Of a stretch of 64,000 bases of DNA, positions 56,437-64,000 are shown piece after piece. The DNA lies in NCBI RefSeq assembly GCF_003634615.1, contig NZ_RBKX01000001.1:2418001-2482000 (forward strand), read 5' to 3'. The notes below the pieces were generated by a model. That model was not told the origin of the DNA, did not search any database, and saw only the letters and a list, made by a program, of their open reading frames with translations. Within the stretch, counting starts at the first letter, position 1. Each line of letters opens with the position of its first letter. The translations under genes were made by a program, and so were the position numbers. The DNA comes from Flavobacterium sp. 102 (lineage in GTDB: Bacteria > Bacteroidota > Bacteroidia > Flavobacteriales > Flavobacteriaceae).

Positions 56437-57262
56437 TGTTAATTTTTTCGCCACAGTGATGGCAAAATTTGGCTTCTTCAGTTAAAATGGTGGTGCAATA
56501 AGGACATTTTGAAATTTCATTGGCAATCTTTTTGTTTTTCAAGCTAGAAAATTCAGCGGTTACGATTCCTGTAGGAACCGCAATGATTCCATAACCCATA
56601 ATCATAATAAAAGAGGCAATGATTTGTCCTAAAGTAGTAACCGGAGCGATATCGCCATAGCCTACAGTAGTTAGTGTTACGATACACCAATAAATACTAG
56701 TCGGGATACTGGTAAAACCACTTTCTTTTCCTTCTACAACATACATCACAGCGCCTAATAATATCGAGACAATTAAAATAAAATAGACAAATACAATAAT
56801 TTTGGTTCGGCTGGCTTTGATGGCCAACTTCAACTGTGATTCTTGTCCGGTGAAGTGAACCAAGTTTAGAATCCCAAATAAGCGTAATAATCTTAAAGCT
56901 CTAATGACCGATAACATTCTCGAACCCGGAAATATAAAGGACAAATACATCGGCATAATAGAAATTAAATCGACGATGCCATAAAAACTAAAAATATAAG
57001 AAAGCGGTTTTCGGTTGCACAAGATTCGAAGAATATATTCTAAGGTAAAAAAAATGGTTATGACCCATTCGGCGATTAGTATAAATTCATGGTATTTCGA
57101 GTCTAATTTTTCAACAGATTCAAGCATGACCAAGAGTACGCTCAAAAGAATTACGCCCAATAAAATCAAGTCAAATAGACGACCGGCAAAAGTATTTGAA
57201 CCATAAATAATGATGTAAATTTTTTGTCTGAAAAGATCGTATTTGCTCTTGATTTGTTTCAT
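56429..57262 (-). CDS. Voltage-gated-like K+ channel with C-terminal zinc ribbon
   Basis: 277-aa six-helix channel. S1-S4 about 25-135, with the S4-like Arg pattern SVIRALRLLRLFGILN; pore about 185-215 with selectivity filter TTVGYGD; S6 ends GTGIIVTAEF-like (PTGIVTAEFSSL). The C-terminus carries CPYC ... CHHC, a zinc-ribbon pair spaced 11 residues, instead of an RCK domain. Lies between the exonuclease gene and miaA in a tight minus-strand run (3 bp from the former). Confidence 0.9.
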   Translation of the reverse strand: MKQIKSKYDLFRQKIYIIIYGSNTFAGRLFDLILLGVILLSVLLVMLESVEKLDSKYHEFILIAEWVITIFFTLEYILRILCNRKPLSYIFSFYGIVDLISIMPMYLSFIFPGSRMLSVIRALRLLRLFGILNLVHFTGQESQLKLAIKASRTKIIVFVYFILIVSILLGAVMYVVEGKESGFTSIPTSIYWCIVTLTTVGYGDIAPVTTLGQIIASFIMIMGYGIIAVPTGIVTAEFSSLKNKKIANEISKCPYCTTILTEEAKFCHHCGEKINND

Positions 57263-57265
57263 CTC

Positions 57266-58627
57266 CTAGAATTTTACAATTCGGATTACTTTATGACGTC
57301 GCAAATAACATTGAATAATCGTTCTTGTATCTCGGTTATTTTGCATCGGGATAATGATGTTTTTCAAGATTTCGATGTTGTTGACTTGGTAGTTTAAATC
57401 GAAGAAACAATAACCTTTGTAAATACCATTTTCTATGAGAACAGCACTGCGTTCGTTGATATTTCTACCACGATCTATAATGACCATATTGTCATTTTCA
57501 AACTTCATTTCACGGATGAATTCTTCTACGCGTGCGTTGTATTCATTGGTTGGCTCTTGATTTAAACAAGCGCCGTTGCACTCTTTTATTTTTAATTGGA
57601 AACAACCGTTTTGCGTATCGTATAAACCATTAATTTTTTGGCACAAATGATGTTCAGCCGTGATTTTATGCAAAATGTTTTTGCCTTCCTGAATCGATGT
57701 AAACGAAGTGATTTCTTTTTTGCGACCATCCGCTTTTTGAACTTTTAAGGCCAAATACCCATTTTCATCTTTTTCAACACACAATGCATATTGAAAAATA
57801 GTCTTGCGCTGGGCACGATTATAAATTGGTTTGTTTATTTTGATTTCTTCGCTTTCTTTTAATAAAGCAATTAACTCGTTACCGGTTTCTTCATAAGTTA
57901 CGGCAAAAACTTCGCGCTGAATCTTCTTGCTTTTGCTTGAAGTTCCGGTGAAATGCTGGTTAATTCGCTTTTTAATATTTTTGCTTTTGCCAATATAAAT
58001 CAAATCGCCTTTCTCGTTGTGAATGTAGTAAATGCCGGTTCTGTTAGGCATGCTTTCAGCAATGTCAAGTAACTTTGGCGACAATCCTTTTTTGATTTCG
58101 GCTTTGATTAAACTGATTAAGATTTCTTTTTCGACATCTTTATCCAAAATCATTTTGAACAATTTTACGGTAGCCAAAGCATCACCACTGGCACGATGTC
58201 TGTCGGTTACCGGAATTCCCAAAGACCGAACCAGTTTACCCAAACTGTAAGAAGCTTGTCCCGGAATTAATTTCTGAGACAATTCAACCGTGCAAAGTGT
58301 TGGTTTGATATAATCATAACCCAATCGATTAAATTCTGTTCGCAAAATTCTATAATCAAAAGACGCATTGTGTGCGACAACAATACAACCTTCAGTAATT
58401 TCTATAATACGCTTGGCAACTTCATAAAACTTTGGTGCAGAGCGTAGCATAGCATTATTAATTCCGGTCAATTTCACCACAAAAGGCTGAATCGGTTTTT
58501 CAGGATTGACCAAACTGATGAATTGGTCTACGATTTCGTGTCCGTCAAATTTGTAGATGGCGATTTCGGTTATGCCTTCTTCATTAAATTGACCTCCGGT
58601 AGTTTCTATGTCGAGTATTGCGTACAA
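57266..58627 (-). CDS. DEDDh exonuclease fused to GIY-YIG nuclease domain
   Basis: 453 aa. Residues 1-165 are a DnaQ-like 3'-5' exonuclease (ILDIETTGGQFNEEGITEIAI, VVAHNASFDYRILRTEF, HRASGDALATVKLF with the catalytic His and Asp). Residues 200-280 are a UvrC/Cho-type GIY-YIG domain (TGIYYIHNEKGDLIYIGKS, IKKRINQHF). The rest (290-453) resembles the Cho-like C-terminal part with a Cys cluster (HLCQKINGLYDTQNGCFQLKIKECNGAC). The fusion is known in bacteria and probably acts in DNA repair; cleavage sites are not established here. Confidence 0.9.
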   Translation of the reverse strand: MYAILDIETTGGQFNEEGITEIAIYKFDGHEIVDQFISLVNPEKPIQPFVVKLTGINNAMLRSAPKFYEVAKRIIEITEGCIVVAHNASFDYRILRTEFNRLGYDYIKPTLCTVELSQKLIPGQASYSLGKLVRSLGIPVTDRHRASGDALATVKLFKMILDKDVEKEILISLIKAEIKKGLSPKLLDIAESMPNRTGIYYIHNEKGDLIYIGKSKNIKKRINQHFTGTSSKSKKIQREVFAVTYEETGNELIALLKESEEIKINKPIYNRAQRKTIFQYALCVEKDENGYLALKVQKADGRKKEITSFTSIQEGKNILHKITAEHHLCQKINGLYDTQNGCFQLKIKECNGACLNQEPTNEYNARVEEFIREMKFENDNMVIIDRGRNINERSAVLIENGIYKGYCFFDLNYQVNNIEILKNIIIPMQNNRDTRTIIQCYLRRHKVIRIVKF

Positions 58628-58705
58628 AATAAGTGTTCAGTGTTCAGTTTTTAGTGTTCAGAATGAAATTCATTTTTCAAATTTTCAAATTGACACATTT
58701 TCAAA

Positions 58706-59368
58706 TTATCTATTTCCAAATATACTACTTCCAATCCGAACCATGTTGCTTCCGCAGTCAATTGCTAATTGGTAGTCACCGGACATGCCCATGGATAGGG
58801 TTGTAGGTTGCAAGTTTTGGGTTGTAGGTTGTTTTTGTATCGAGTCAAATATCGATTTTAAATGATTGAATTCTCGTTTGATTTGCTCTTGATTATCAGT
58901 AAATGTAGCCATTCCCATTAAACCAATGACTTTAATATTTGTAAAGCTTTTAAATTCTTCTGAATTTAATAATTCTTCCAGTTCTTTTTCGTCTAAACCA
59001 AATTTGGTTTCTTCTTCAGCAATGTGAATTTGAAGTAAACAATTAATATTTTTTCGCCAACGAACCGCATGACGGTTGATTTCTTTGAGCAATTTCAAAC
59101 TATCAACACCATGAATCAGTTTCACATACGGAACCATATATTTCACTTTATTGGATTGCACGTGACCAATCATGTGCCATTCAATATCCTTTGGCATTTG
59201 CTGCCATTTCTCGGTCATTTCCTGGATTTTGTTTTCTCCGAAAATGCGTTGGCCTTCATTATAGGCTTCCATCAAATCGGCAACAGGTTTGGTTTTAGAA
59301 ACCGCTACCAATGTTACATTTTCAGGAAGAGAAGATTTTATTTCGAGAAGATTGTCTTTAATTGACAT
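58706..59368 (-). CDS. YggS family PLP-binding homeostasis protein
   Basis: Binds pyridoxal 5'-phosphate and controls its level; no catalytic activity is known. 220 aa: PLP lysine in LVAVSKTKP, RIFGENKIQE, WHMIGHVQSNKVKYM, FGLDEKELEEL and the phosphate site MGMSGDYQLAIDCGSNMVRIGSSIFG. Between the last helix and MGMSGDY is an unusual stretch QKQPTTQNLQPTTLS, encoded by repeats of the CAACCTACAACC type (58793-58834). Confidence 0.93.
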   Translation of the reverse strand: MSIKDNLLEIKSSLPENVTLVAVSKTKPVADLMEAYNEGQRIFGENKIQEMTEKWQQMPKDIEWHMIGHVQSNKVKYMVPYVKLIHGVDSLKLLKEINRHAVRWRKNINCLLQIHIAEEETKFGLDEKELEELLNSEEFKSFTNIKVIGLMGMATFTDNQEQIKREFNHLKSIFDSIQKQPTTQNLQPTTLSMGMSGDYQLAIDCGSNMVRIGSSIFGNR

Positions 59369-59379
59369 TTGCTTTTTGA

Positions 59380-60606
59380 TTATAATTCATAAACCATCAA
59401 TCCACTTCTGAATTTAGGTTCAATATACGTACTTTTGGGTGGCATGATTAAATTGTTATCTGCTAATGCTTTGATTTCAGAGATATCCGAAGGGTAGAGC
59501 ATAAAGCCTACTTCAAATTCGCCTTCGTCTACCAATTCTTTTATCGTTAGAATAGATTGCTTTCCGGGAATGTATTCAATGCGTTCATCATTTCGCAAAT
59601 CTTCTATGCCTAACAAAGGTTGCAAAACTTTATCATATAAAATTTGTGCGTCTAAATTTCCTAAAATAGAATTTTCATCATTGACATTGTTTCCCTGTTT
59701 GTAAAACAAAGCATAGAAATTGCCATCGAGATACATGCCAAATTCAAACTTACTTTGCGGTTTCCAAAGTTCTTGTTCTTTGTCTTTAATGATGAAATAT
59801 TCGGAGAGTTTTTCTAAAAAAACATCTTTTGAATGACCATTCAGATCGCGAATAATTCTGTTAAATTCATAGATTTTGACATTGCTTTCAGCAATCAAAA
59901 AACTCATGAAATAATTCAGATTTTCATTGCCTAAATGTTGGTCTTCATTATAAAGTAATTCCGCCGATGCTGAGCGGTGATGACCATCAGCAATATAAAG
60001 CTCAGGAATATTTTCAAATTGTTGGATTAACCAATTGATTTCTTCCTCGGTTTCTATTTTCCAAAGTTGGTGTTGCTCTTTATTAGTGGTAGAATAATTG
60101 TAAATTGGTGTACTTTTTTTCTTTTCAGTTATCCAAGAATTTAAAGTTGCATTATCTGGATACGTAATCAAAACCGGTTCGGTATTAAAACCCGTTTGGT
60201 GCAAATAATCTTTAAAATATTCTACGCGATACTGCAATGTATCTTCGTGTTTTTTGATGACATTATTCTTGTAATCTTCAATTGAAGTGCCGGCAACTAT
60301 TCCAATGAAAGACTGTGCTTTGGTCCTGATTTCATACAGAAAAAAAGCAGGTTTGTCTTCTGTCATAAAAACACCATCATCTTTGAAGTCTTGGTATTTG
60401 TGCGCTACGCCTTTAAAACGTTTGTCCAAAGTAATTTTCTGCGAATACATATACGCAGGATGAATTACATGCAAAAACGAATACGGATTAAAACTCAACC
60501 AAGCCGCTAGCTCCGCCGAACTGTAATCATCGTAGTTTCTGCAGGTGACCAATGCTACTTTATCGGGTGTTGGACGGACCGCTTTGAAAGGGATTATTTT
60601 GCTCAT
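59380..60606 (-). CDS. DUF1015 family protein
   Basis: 408-aa cytoplasmic protein (FKAVRPTPDKVALVTCRNYDDYS, PAFFLYEIRTKAQSFIGIVAG, LYIADGHHRSASAELLY, DERIEYIPGK). DUF1015 proteins often occur beside serine/one-carbon genes such as serC and serA but their activity is unknown; the ADGHHR motif is suggestive of a ligand site. Here its neighbours are yggS and the 3-hydroxybutyryl-CoA dehydrogenase gene. Confidence 0.88.
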   Translation of the reverse strand: MSKIIPFKAVRPTPDKVALVTCRNYDDYSSAELAAWLSFNPYSFLHVIHPAYMYSQKITLDKRFKGVAHKYQDFKDDGVFMTEDKPAFFLYEIRTKAQSFIGIVAGTSIEDYKNNVIKKHEDTLQYRVEYFKDYLHQTGFNTEPVLITYPDNATLNSWITEKKKSTPIYNYSTTNKEQHQLWKIETEEEINWLIQQFENIPELYIADGHHRSASAELLYNEDQHLGNENLNYFMSFLIAESNVKIYEFNRIIRDLNGHSKDVFLEKLSEYFIIKDKEQELWKPQSKFEFGMYLDGNFYALFYKQGNNVNDENSILGNLDAQILYDKVLQPLLGIEDLRNDERIEYIPGKQSILTIKELVDEGEFEVGFMLYPSDISEIKALADNNLIMPPKSTYIEPKFRSGLMVYEL

Positions 60607-60611
60607 AATTT

Positions 60612-60690
60612 AACCGCAAAGGTCGCTAAGTTTTCGCAAAGGTCGGAAAGGATTAGCGTGCTTTGCATTTCCATTGCGAACTTTGCGGTT
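60612..60690. repeat. AACCGCAAAG inverted repeat downstream of hbd
   Basis: AACCGCAAAG (60612-60621) and CTTTGCGGTT (60681-60690) are perfect inverted ends. The inside contains more CGCAAAGG/CTTTGC words. No coding capacity. Confidence 0.65.
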
Positions 60691-60695
60691 AGATT

Positions 60696-61583
60696 TTATT
60701 TAAATTGATTTGAAATTTTTTCAGCTTTCTTAGATTCTGAATAATCATAAAAACCTTCACCGGATTTCACACCAAGCTTTCCGGCCATAACCATGTTCAC
60801 TAATAGTGGGCAAGGCGCGTATTTTGGGTTTTTGAAACCGTCGTACATTACGTTCAAAATAGAAAGACAAACATCCAATCCGATGAAATCGGCTAGTTGT
60901 AACGGTCCCATGGGATGTGCCATTCCGAGTTTCATTACGGTATCAATTTCGCTTACGCCGGCAACGCCATTGTATAAAGTTTCAATAGATTCGTTAATCA
61001 TTGGCATCAGTATTCTATTGGCTACAAAACCCGGATAATCGTTGACTTCTGTTGGTGTTTTTCCTAATTTCACCGATAAGTCCATGATGATTTTCGTCAC
61101 TTCGTCAGAGGTGTTGTAACCGCGGATAATTTCTACCAATTTCATAATCGGCACCGGATTCATAAAATGCATTCCGATTACTCTTTCCGGATGAACAACT
61201 TGTGCAGCGATTTGGGTAATAGAAATTGAAGAAGTGTTTGTAGCTAATATGACATTATGGTCACAGATATCACTTAGCTGCTTGAAGATGTTTAGTTTTA
61301 ACGTAACGTTTTCTGTCGCTGCTTCCACCACTAAATCACAACCAACGACACCGTCTTTAATATCGGTGTAAGTGATGATGTTGCTTATGGTTTTGTGTTT
61401 GTCGTCTTCAGTAATGGTTCCTTTTGAAACCATTCGGTCAAGATTAGCCGCAATTGTGGCCATTCCTTTTTCCAAAGATTTCTCTGAAACGTCAATTAGT
61501 TTTACGGTAAAACCGCTTTGTGCAAAAGTATGAGCAATTCCGTTGCCCATCGTTCCTGCGCCTATTACAGCAATTGTATTCAT
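60696..61583 (-). CDS. hbd: 3-hydroxybutyryl-CoA dehydrogenase
   Basis: NAD(P)-dependent oxidation of 3-hydroxyacyl-CoA, or the reverse reduction of acetoacetyl-CoA. 295 aa: Rossmann start AVIGAGTMGNGIAHTFAQSGF, DLVVEAATENVTLK, the catalytic His in GMHFMNPVPIMKLVEII and the C-terminal domain GFVANRILMPMINES, LGMAHPMGPLQLADFIGLD. Possibly works with HMG-CoA lyase (13.8 kb) in short-chain acyl-CoA metabolism. AACCGCA-type repeats flank it on both sides. Confidence 0.95.
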   Translation of the reverse strand: MNTIAVIGAGTMGNGIAHTFAQSGFTVKLIDVSEKSLEKGMATIAANLDRMVSKGTITEDDKHKTISNIITYTDIKDGVVGCDLVVEAATENVTLKLNIFKQLSDICDHNVILATNTSSISITQIAAQVVHPERVIGMHFMNPVPIMKLVEIIRGYNTSDEVTKIIMDLSVKLGKTPTEVNDYPGFVANRILMPMINESIETLYNGVAGVSEIDTVMKLGMAHPMGPLQLADFIGLDVCLSILNVMYDGFKNPKYAPCPLLVNMVMAGKLGVKSGEGFYDYSESKKAEKISNQFK

Positions 61584-61611
61584 TATATTGGTTTAGTTTG
61601 TTTTGATATTT

Positions 61612-61659
61612 AACCGCAGATTCACAAATTAAAAATAGGTAATTTGTGAATTTGTGGTA
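61612..61659. repeat. AACCGCA-starting inverted repeat upstream of hbd
   Basis: ATTCACAAATT / AATTTGTGAAT perfect 11-bp stem (within 61612-61630 and 61641-61659) around AAAAATAGGT. It may terminate the Gfo/Idh gene and lies upstream of hbd. Confidence 0.6.
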
Positions 61660-61664
61660 GAATT

Positions 61665-62633
61665 TTATTTTTCATTCATCGAATCGATAATCATATAAGC
61701 AACTCGCAAAGCTTCCGTTCCGTCTTCTAAAGTTACTACCGGAGTTCCGTTACTATTGATGGCATCGGCAAAAGTTTCCAGTTCATCCAAAATCGCATTG
61801 TTTGGTGCCACTTCAGGATTATTGAAATAAATTTGCTTCTTTTCGCCTTCCGCATTTTGTAAAATCATATCAAAATCGCCCGGAACTTCAGGTGCTTCTT
61901 TCATTCTTACGACTTCACAAACTTTGTCTAAATAATCGACAGAGATATAAGCATCCTTTTGGAAGAAACGTGACTTACGCATATTTTTCATCGAAATACG
62001 GCTCGAAGTAATATTAGCGACACAGCCGTTTTCAAATTCGATTCGGGCATTCGCAATATCAGGGGATTGACTCAAAACAGAAACACCACTGGCGTGAACG
62101 GCTTTTACTTTTGATTTGACCACGCTCAAAATTGCATCGATATCATGAATCATTAAGTCTAAAACCACCGGAACATCGGTACCGCGCGGATTGAATTCGG
62201 CCAAGCGATGGGTTTCGATGAACATTGGGTTGTCTATTTGATTTTTGACGGCTGTAAAAGCAGGATTGAATCTTTCAACATGACCCACTTGCCCTTTAAT
62301 ATTGTATTCTTTGGCCAAAGCAATGATTTCTTCCGCTTCGGCTACTGTGGCGGAGATTGGTTTTTCTATAAAAACATGTTTCCCCGATTTGATAGACACT
62401 TTGGCACATTTATAATGCGATAGTGTAGGAGTAACGATGTCAATCACATCCACAGCGTGAATTAATTTGGCTATCGTATCAAATTGTTTGTATCCAAACT
62501 CGGCTTCGATTTTGGCTCCGTTTTCGTGATTTTCATCATAGAAACCAACGAGTTCGTATTTTTCAGATTGTTGTAGTAATCGCAAGTGTATTTTTCCGAG
62601 GTGACCGGCACCTAAAACGCCAACTTTGAGCAT
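61665..62633 (-). CDS. Gfo/Idh/MocA family oxidoreductase
   Basis: NAD(P)-dependent sugar or cyclitol dehydrogenase-type protein of 322 aa. Rossmann motif VGVLGAGHLGKIHLRLL; EKP motif in HVFIEKPISATVAEA; C-terminal alpha/beta domain with VLDLMIHDIDAILSVV carrying the conserved His-Asp. Substrate unknown. I chose ATG 62633 (MLKVGVLGAG); an upstream in-frame start at 62714 would translate AT-rich microrepeat DNA. Divergent from pcm. Confidence 0.9.
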   Translation of the reverse strand: MLKVGVLGAGHLGKIHLRLLQQSEKYELVGFYDENHENGAKIEAEFGYKQFDTIAKLIHAVDVIDIVTPTLSHYKCAKVSIKSGKHVFIEKPISATVAEAEEIIALAKEYNIKGQVGHVERFNPAFTAVKNQIDNPMFIETHRLAEFNPRGTDVPVVLDLMIHDIDAILSVVKSKVKAVHASGVSVLSQSPDIANARIEFENGCVANITSSRISMKNMRKSRFFQKDAYISVDYLDKVCEVVRMKEAPEVPGDFDMILQNAEGEKKQIYFNNPEVAPNNAILDELETFADAINSNGTPVVTLEDGTEALRVAYMIIDSMNEK

Positions 62634-62732
62634 AGAAATGTATTTTAAACAAAAATAGAAATTAATTGATAATTGGTAATTGATAATTGATAATTTGTTT
62701 TCTATTTTTACCAAAATAAATCGCTACCTACA

Positions 62733-63374
62733 TTGAAAGATACCAACAAACATCAAGGACTTCGAAATCAATTGGCTAAACTGCTGGAAGAAAAAGGAAT
62801 TACGGATAAACATGTTTTAGATGCTATTCGTAAAATTCCGAGACATTTGTTTTTAAATTCTAGTTTTGAAGACTTTGCGTACCAAGACAAAGCATTTCCA
62901 ATTGCGGCCGGACAAACCATTTCTCAACCTTATACTGTAGCTTTTCAAACCGAATTATTAAAGGTAAAGAAAGATGATAAAGTACTCGAAATCGGAACAG
63001 GTTCGGGTTATCAAACAGCGGTTTTGGTGGCGATGGGTGCCAAAGTTTATTCGGTGGAAAGACAAAATGAGCTGTTTAAAATCACTTCAGCGTTGTTGCC
63101 CAAATTAGGCATTCGCCCAAAACATTTATCGTTTGGTGACGGTTATAAAGGATTACCTAATTATGCTCCGTTTGACAGTATCATTGTAACTGCCGGCGCG
63201 CCGATTATTCCGAAACCATTGATGGCACAATTAAAAGTAGGCGGAAGATTGGTCATTCCTTTAGGCGAAGGTGACCAAGTAATGACGATGTTAATTCGTA
63301 AAAATGAAACCCAATTTGAAAAACACGAGTTTGGAGAATTCCGTTTTGTACCGTTATTGCAAGATAAAAATTAA
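62733..63374 (+). CDS. pcm: Protein-L-isoaspartate O-methyltransferase
   Basis: Methylates isoaspartyl residues in damaged proteins, using S-adenosylmethionine. 213 aa: IPRHLFLNSSFEDFAYQDKA, the IAAGQTISQPYTVAF motif, cofactor site VLEIGTGSGYQTAVL and IIVTAGAPIIP. The start is TTG at 62733: no ATG lies nearby and the N-terminus MKDTNKHQGLRNQL agrees with the family. Confidence 0.95.
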   Translation: MKDTNKHQGLRNQLAKLLEEKGITDKHVLDAIRKIPRHLFLNSSFEDFAYQDKAFPIAAGQTISQPYTVAFQTELLKVKKDDKVLEIGTGSGYQTAVLVAMGAKVYSVERQNELFKITSALLPKLGIRPKHLSFGDGYKGLPNYAPFDSIIVTAGAPIIPKPLMAQLKVGGRLVIPLGEGDQVMTMLIRKNETQFEKHEFGEFRFVPLLQDKN

Positions 63375-63398
63375 ACCAACCCTTTTTAAATCAGTATA

Positions 63399-64000
63399 AT
63401 GAAAAAAATCCAAATTTTCTTTTTGTTATTCTCAACTTTTATGTTTGCTCAAACAGCAGAAAAGAAAGTTTGGGATTTATTACTCGCCAACAAAAGAACA
63501 GAAGCTAAAAAGCTATTTGATAAAGAATTTAAAACTACATCCGATACCAAAGTGGAGTATTTTTTACTCGGAAAAATGATTGAACTCGAAAACGGGAAAT
63601 TAGATTTTGATGAAACATTCATTACAACTTTGGTGAAATTTCCCGAAAGCAAATACTATTTGACTTCATTATTGAAACAACAATTTATTTTAGATGATAT
63701 ACAAACGGTTGGTTTTAATGATTACACCTATAAAAAGATTGATGCACTGATAGCTTCAGAGATTTTCAAAGATGATCCGGTTGTAATTTATTACAAGGCT
63801 ACAGCCGACAGAAATATCAAAAATCTCGAAGGTTATAATAAATACATCAAACAATTGAATTCGATTATGAACTGGCAATTGTGTGGTGTTTTCGAAAACT
63901 TAAACGATAGTGGTATTGATATTGAGTACGAACCGGAGGTTTATCCAATTAATGACAAGTTATTTGATGCGAACAGTAACGGTAAAATTGGTTGGTATAA
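63399..64000 (+). CDS. Secreted protein, N-terminal part (3' end outside window)
   Basis: Open frame from ATG 63399 to the window edge (200 codons), 24 bp after the pcm stop. Signal peptide 1-18 (MKKIQIFFLLFSTFMFA-QT), then helical TPR-like sequence (VWDLLLANKRTEAKKLFDKEF, VEYFLLGKMIELENGK, VVIYYKATADRNIKN). The pattern recalls large exported DUF3857/transglutaminase proteins of Flavobacterium that begin in this way, but the defining domain would lie beyond the window, so the product is unproven. Confidence 0.75.
   Translation, partial: MKKIQIFFLLFSTFMFAQTAEKKVWDLLLANKRTEAKKLFDKEFKTTSDTKVEYFLLGKMIELENGKLDFDETFITTLVKFPESKYYLTSLLKQQFILDDIQTVGFNDYTYKKIDALIASEIFKDDPVVIYYKATADRNIKNLEGYNKYIKQLNSIMNWQLCGVFENLNDSGIDIEYEPEVYPINDKLFDANSNGKIGWY

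Noticed and set aside
62634..62714. N-terminal extension of the Gfo/Idh protein
   Set aside because: It translates tandem AATTGATAATTG microrepeats (SIINYQLSINF); the Rossmann motif begins right after ATG 62633.

Overview
This window looks like a piece of chromosome from a Flavobacteriaceae bacterium, most likely Flavobacterium or a close relative. The DNA is AT-rich. Most starts lack a Shine-Dalgarno sequence, and several promoters match the Bacteroidota form TTG-N17..19-TAnnTTTG. Secreted proteins end in type IX secretion (T9SS) sorting domains. RpoZ, BamD and DUF4835 are of the Bacteroidota kind. No rRNA, tRNA, CRISPR array, intact insertion sequence or prophage was seen.

Layout. 1-9.1 kb: the end of a DEAD-box RNA helicase, a secreted carboxypeptidase-regulatory-domain protein, TrmH, a zinc-less sirtuin, PurB, a KefB-type antiporter and GuaB. 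9.1-19.2 kb: a TPR sensor kinase, a P-type ATPase, HMG-CoA lyase, a SatD-DUF3307 pair behind an operator array, PyrD, NadC and a YihY membrane protein. 19.3-25.2 kb: PriA, an orphan LytTR regulator, the ribosomal operon rpsF-rpsR-rplI, a small conserved unknown and a CI/S24-like repressor. 25.2-34.7 kb: a 592-bp regulatory region, then a 1967-residue T9SS type B surface protein with its PorP/SprF and OmpA partners. 34.8-47.1 kb: LigA, a membrane protein, a 5'-nucleotidase split over two genes, then the housekeeping run DUF6913-dapA and bamD-rpoZ-coaBC-DUF4835-recN-fabV. 47.1-50.6 kb: a chimeric pseudogene and its intact paralogue, a GEVED/T9SS type A protein. 50.6-64 kb: a glycosyltransferase with CoaE, an RprXY-like two-component system, then mainly minus-strand genes (thioesterase, MiaA, K+ channel, exonuclease-GIY-YIG, YggS, DUF1015, 3-hydroxybutyryl-CoA dehydrogenase, Gfo/Idh), Pcm and the start of a secreted protein.

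Most genes are ordinary; the novelty is in regulation and repeats. (1) satD, whose product resembles a class III nucleotide cyclase fused to a helix-turn-helix, sits behind three identical TATTAC-N8-GTAATA palindromes spaced exactly 28 bp and a promoter that implies a leaderless mRNA. It is translationally coupled to a DUF3307 membrane protein, so the pair may be an uncharacterised signalling system. (2) Six ATACCAC sites lie between the S24-like repressor, which has lost its catalytic dyad, and the giant surface protein. (3) A repeat family with conserved arms, a variable hairpin core and covarying outer stems occurs three times. (4) trmH and a glycosyltransferase gene share the same promoter-plus-leader cassette, with a hairpin starting exactly 42 nt before each ATG.
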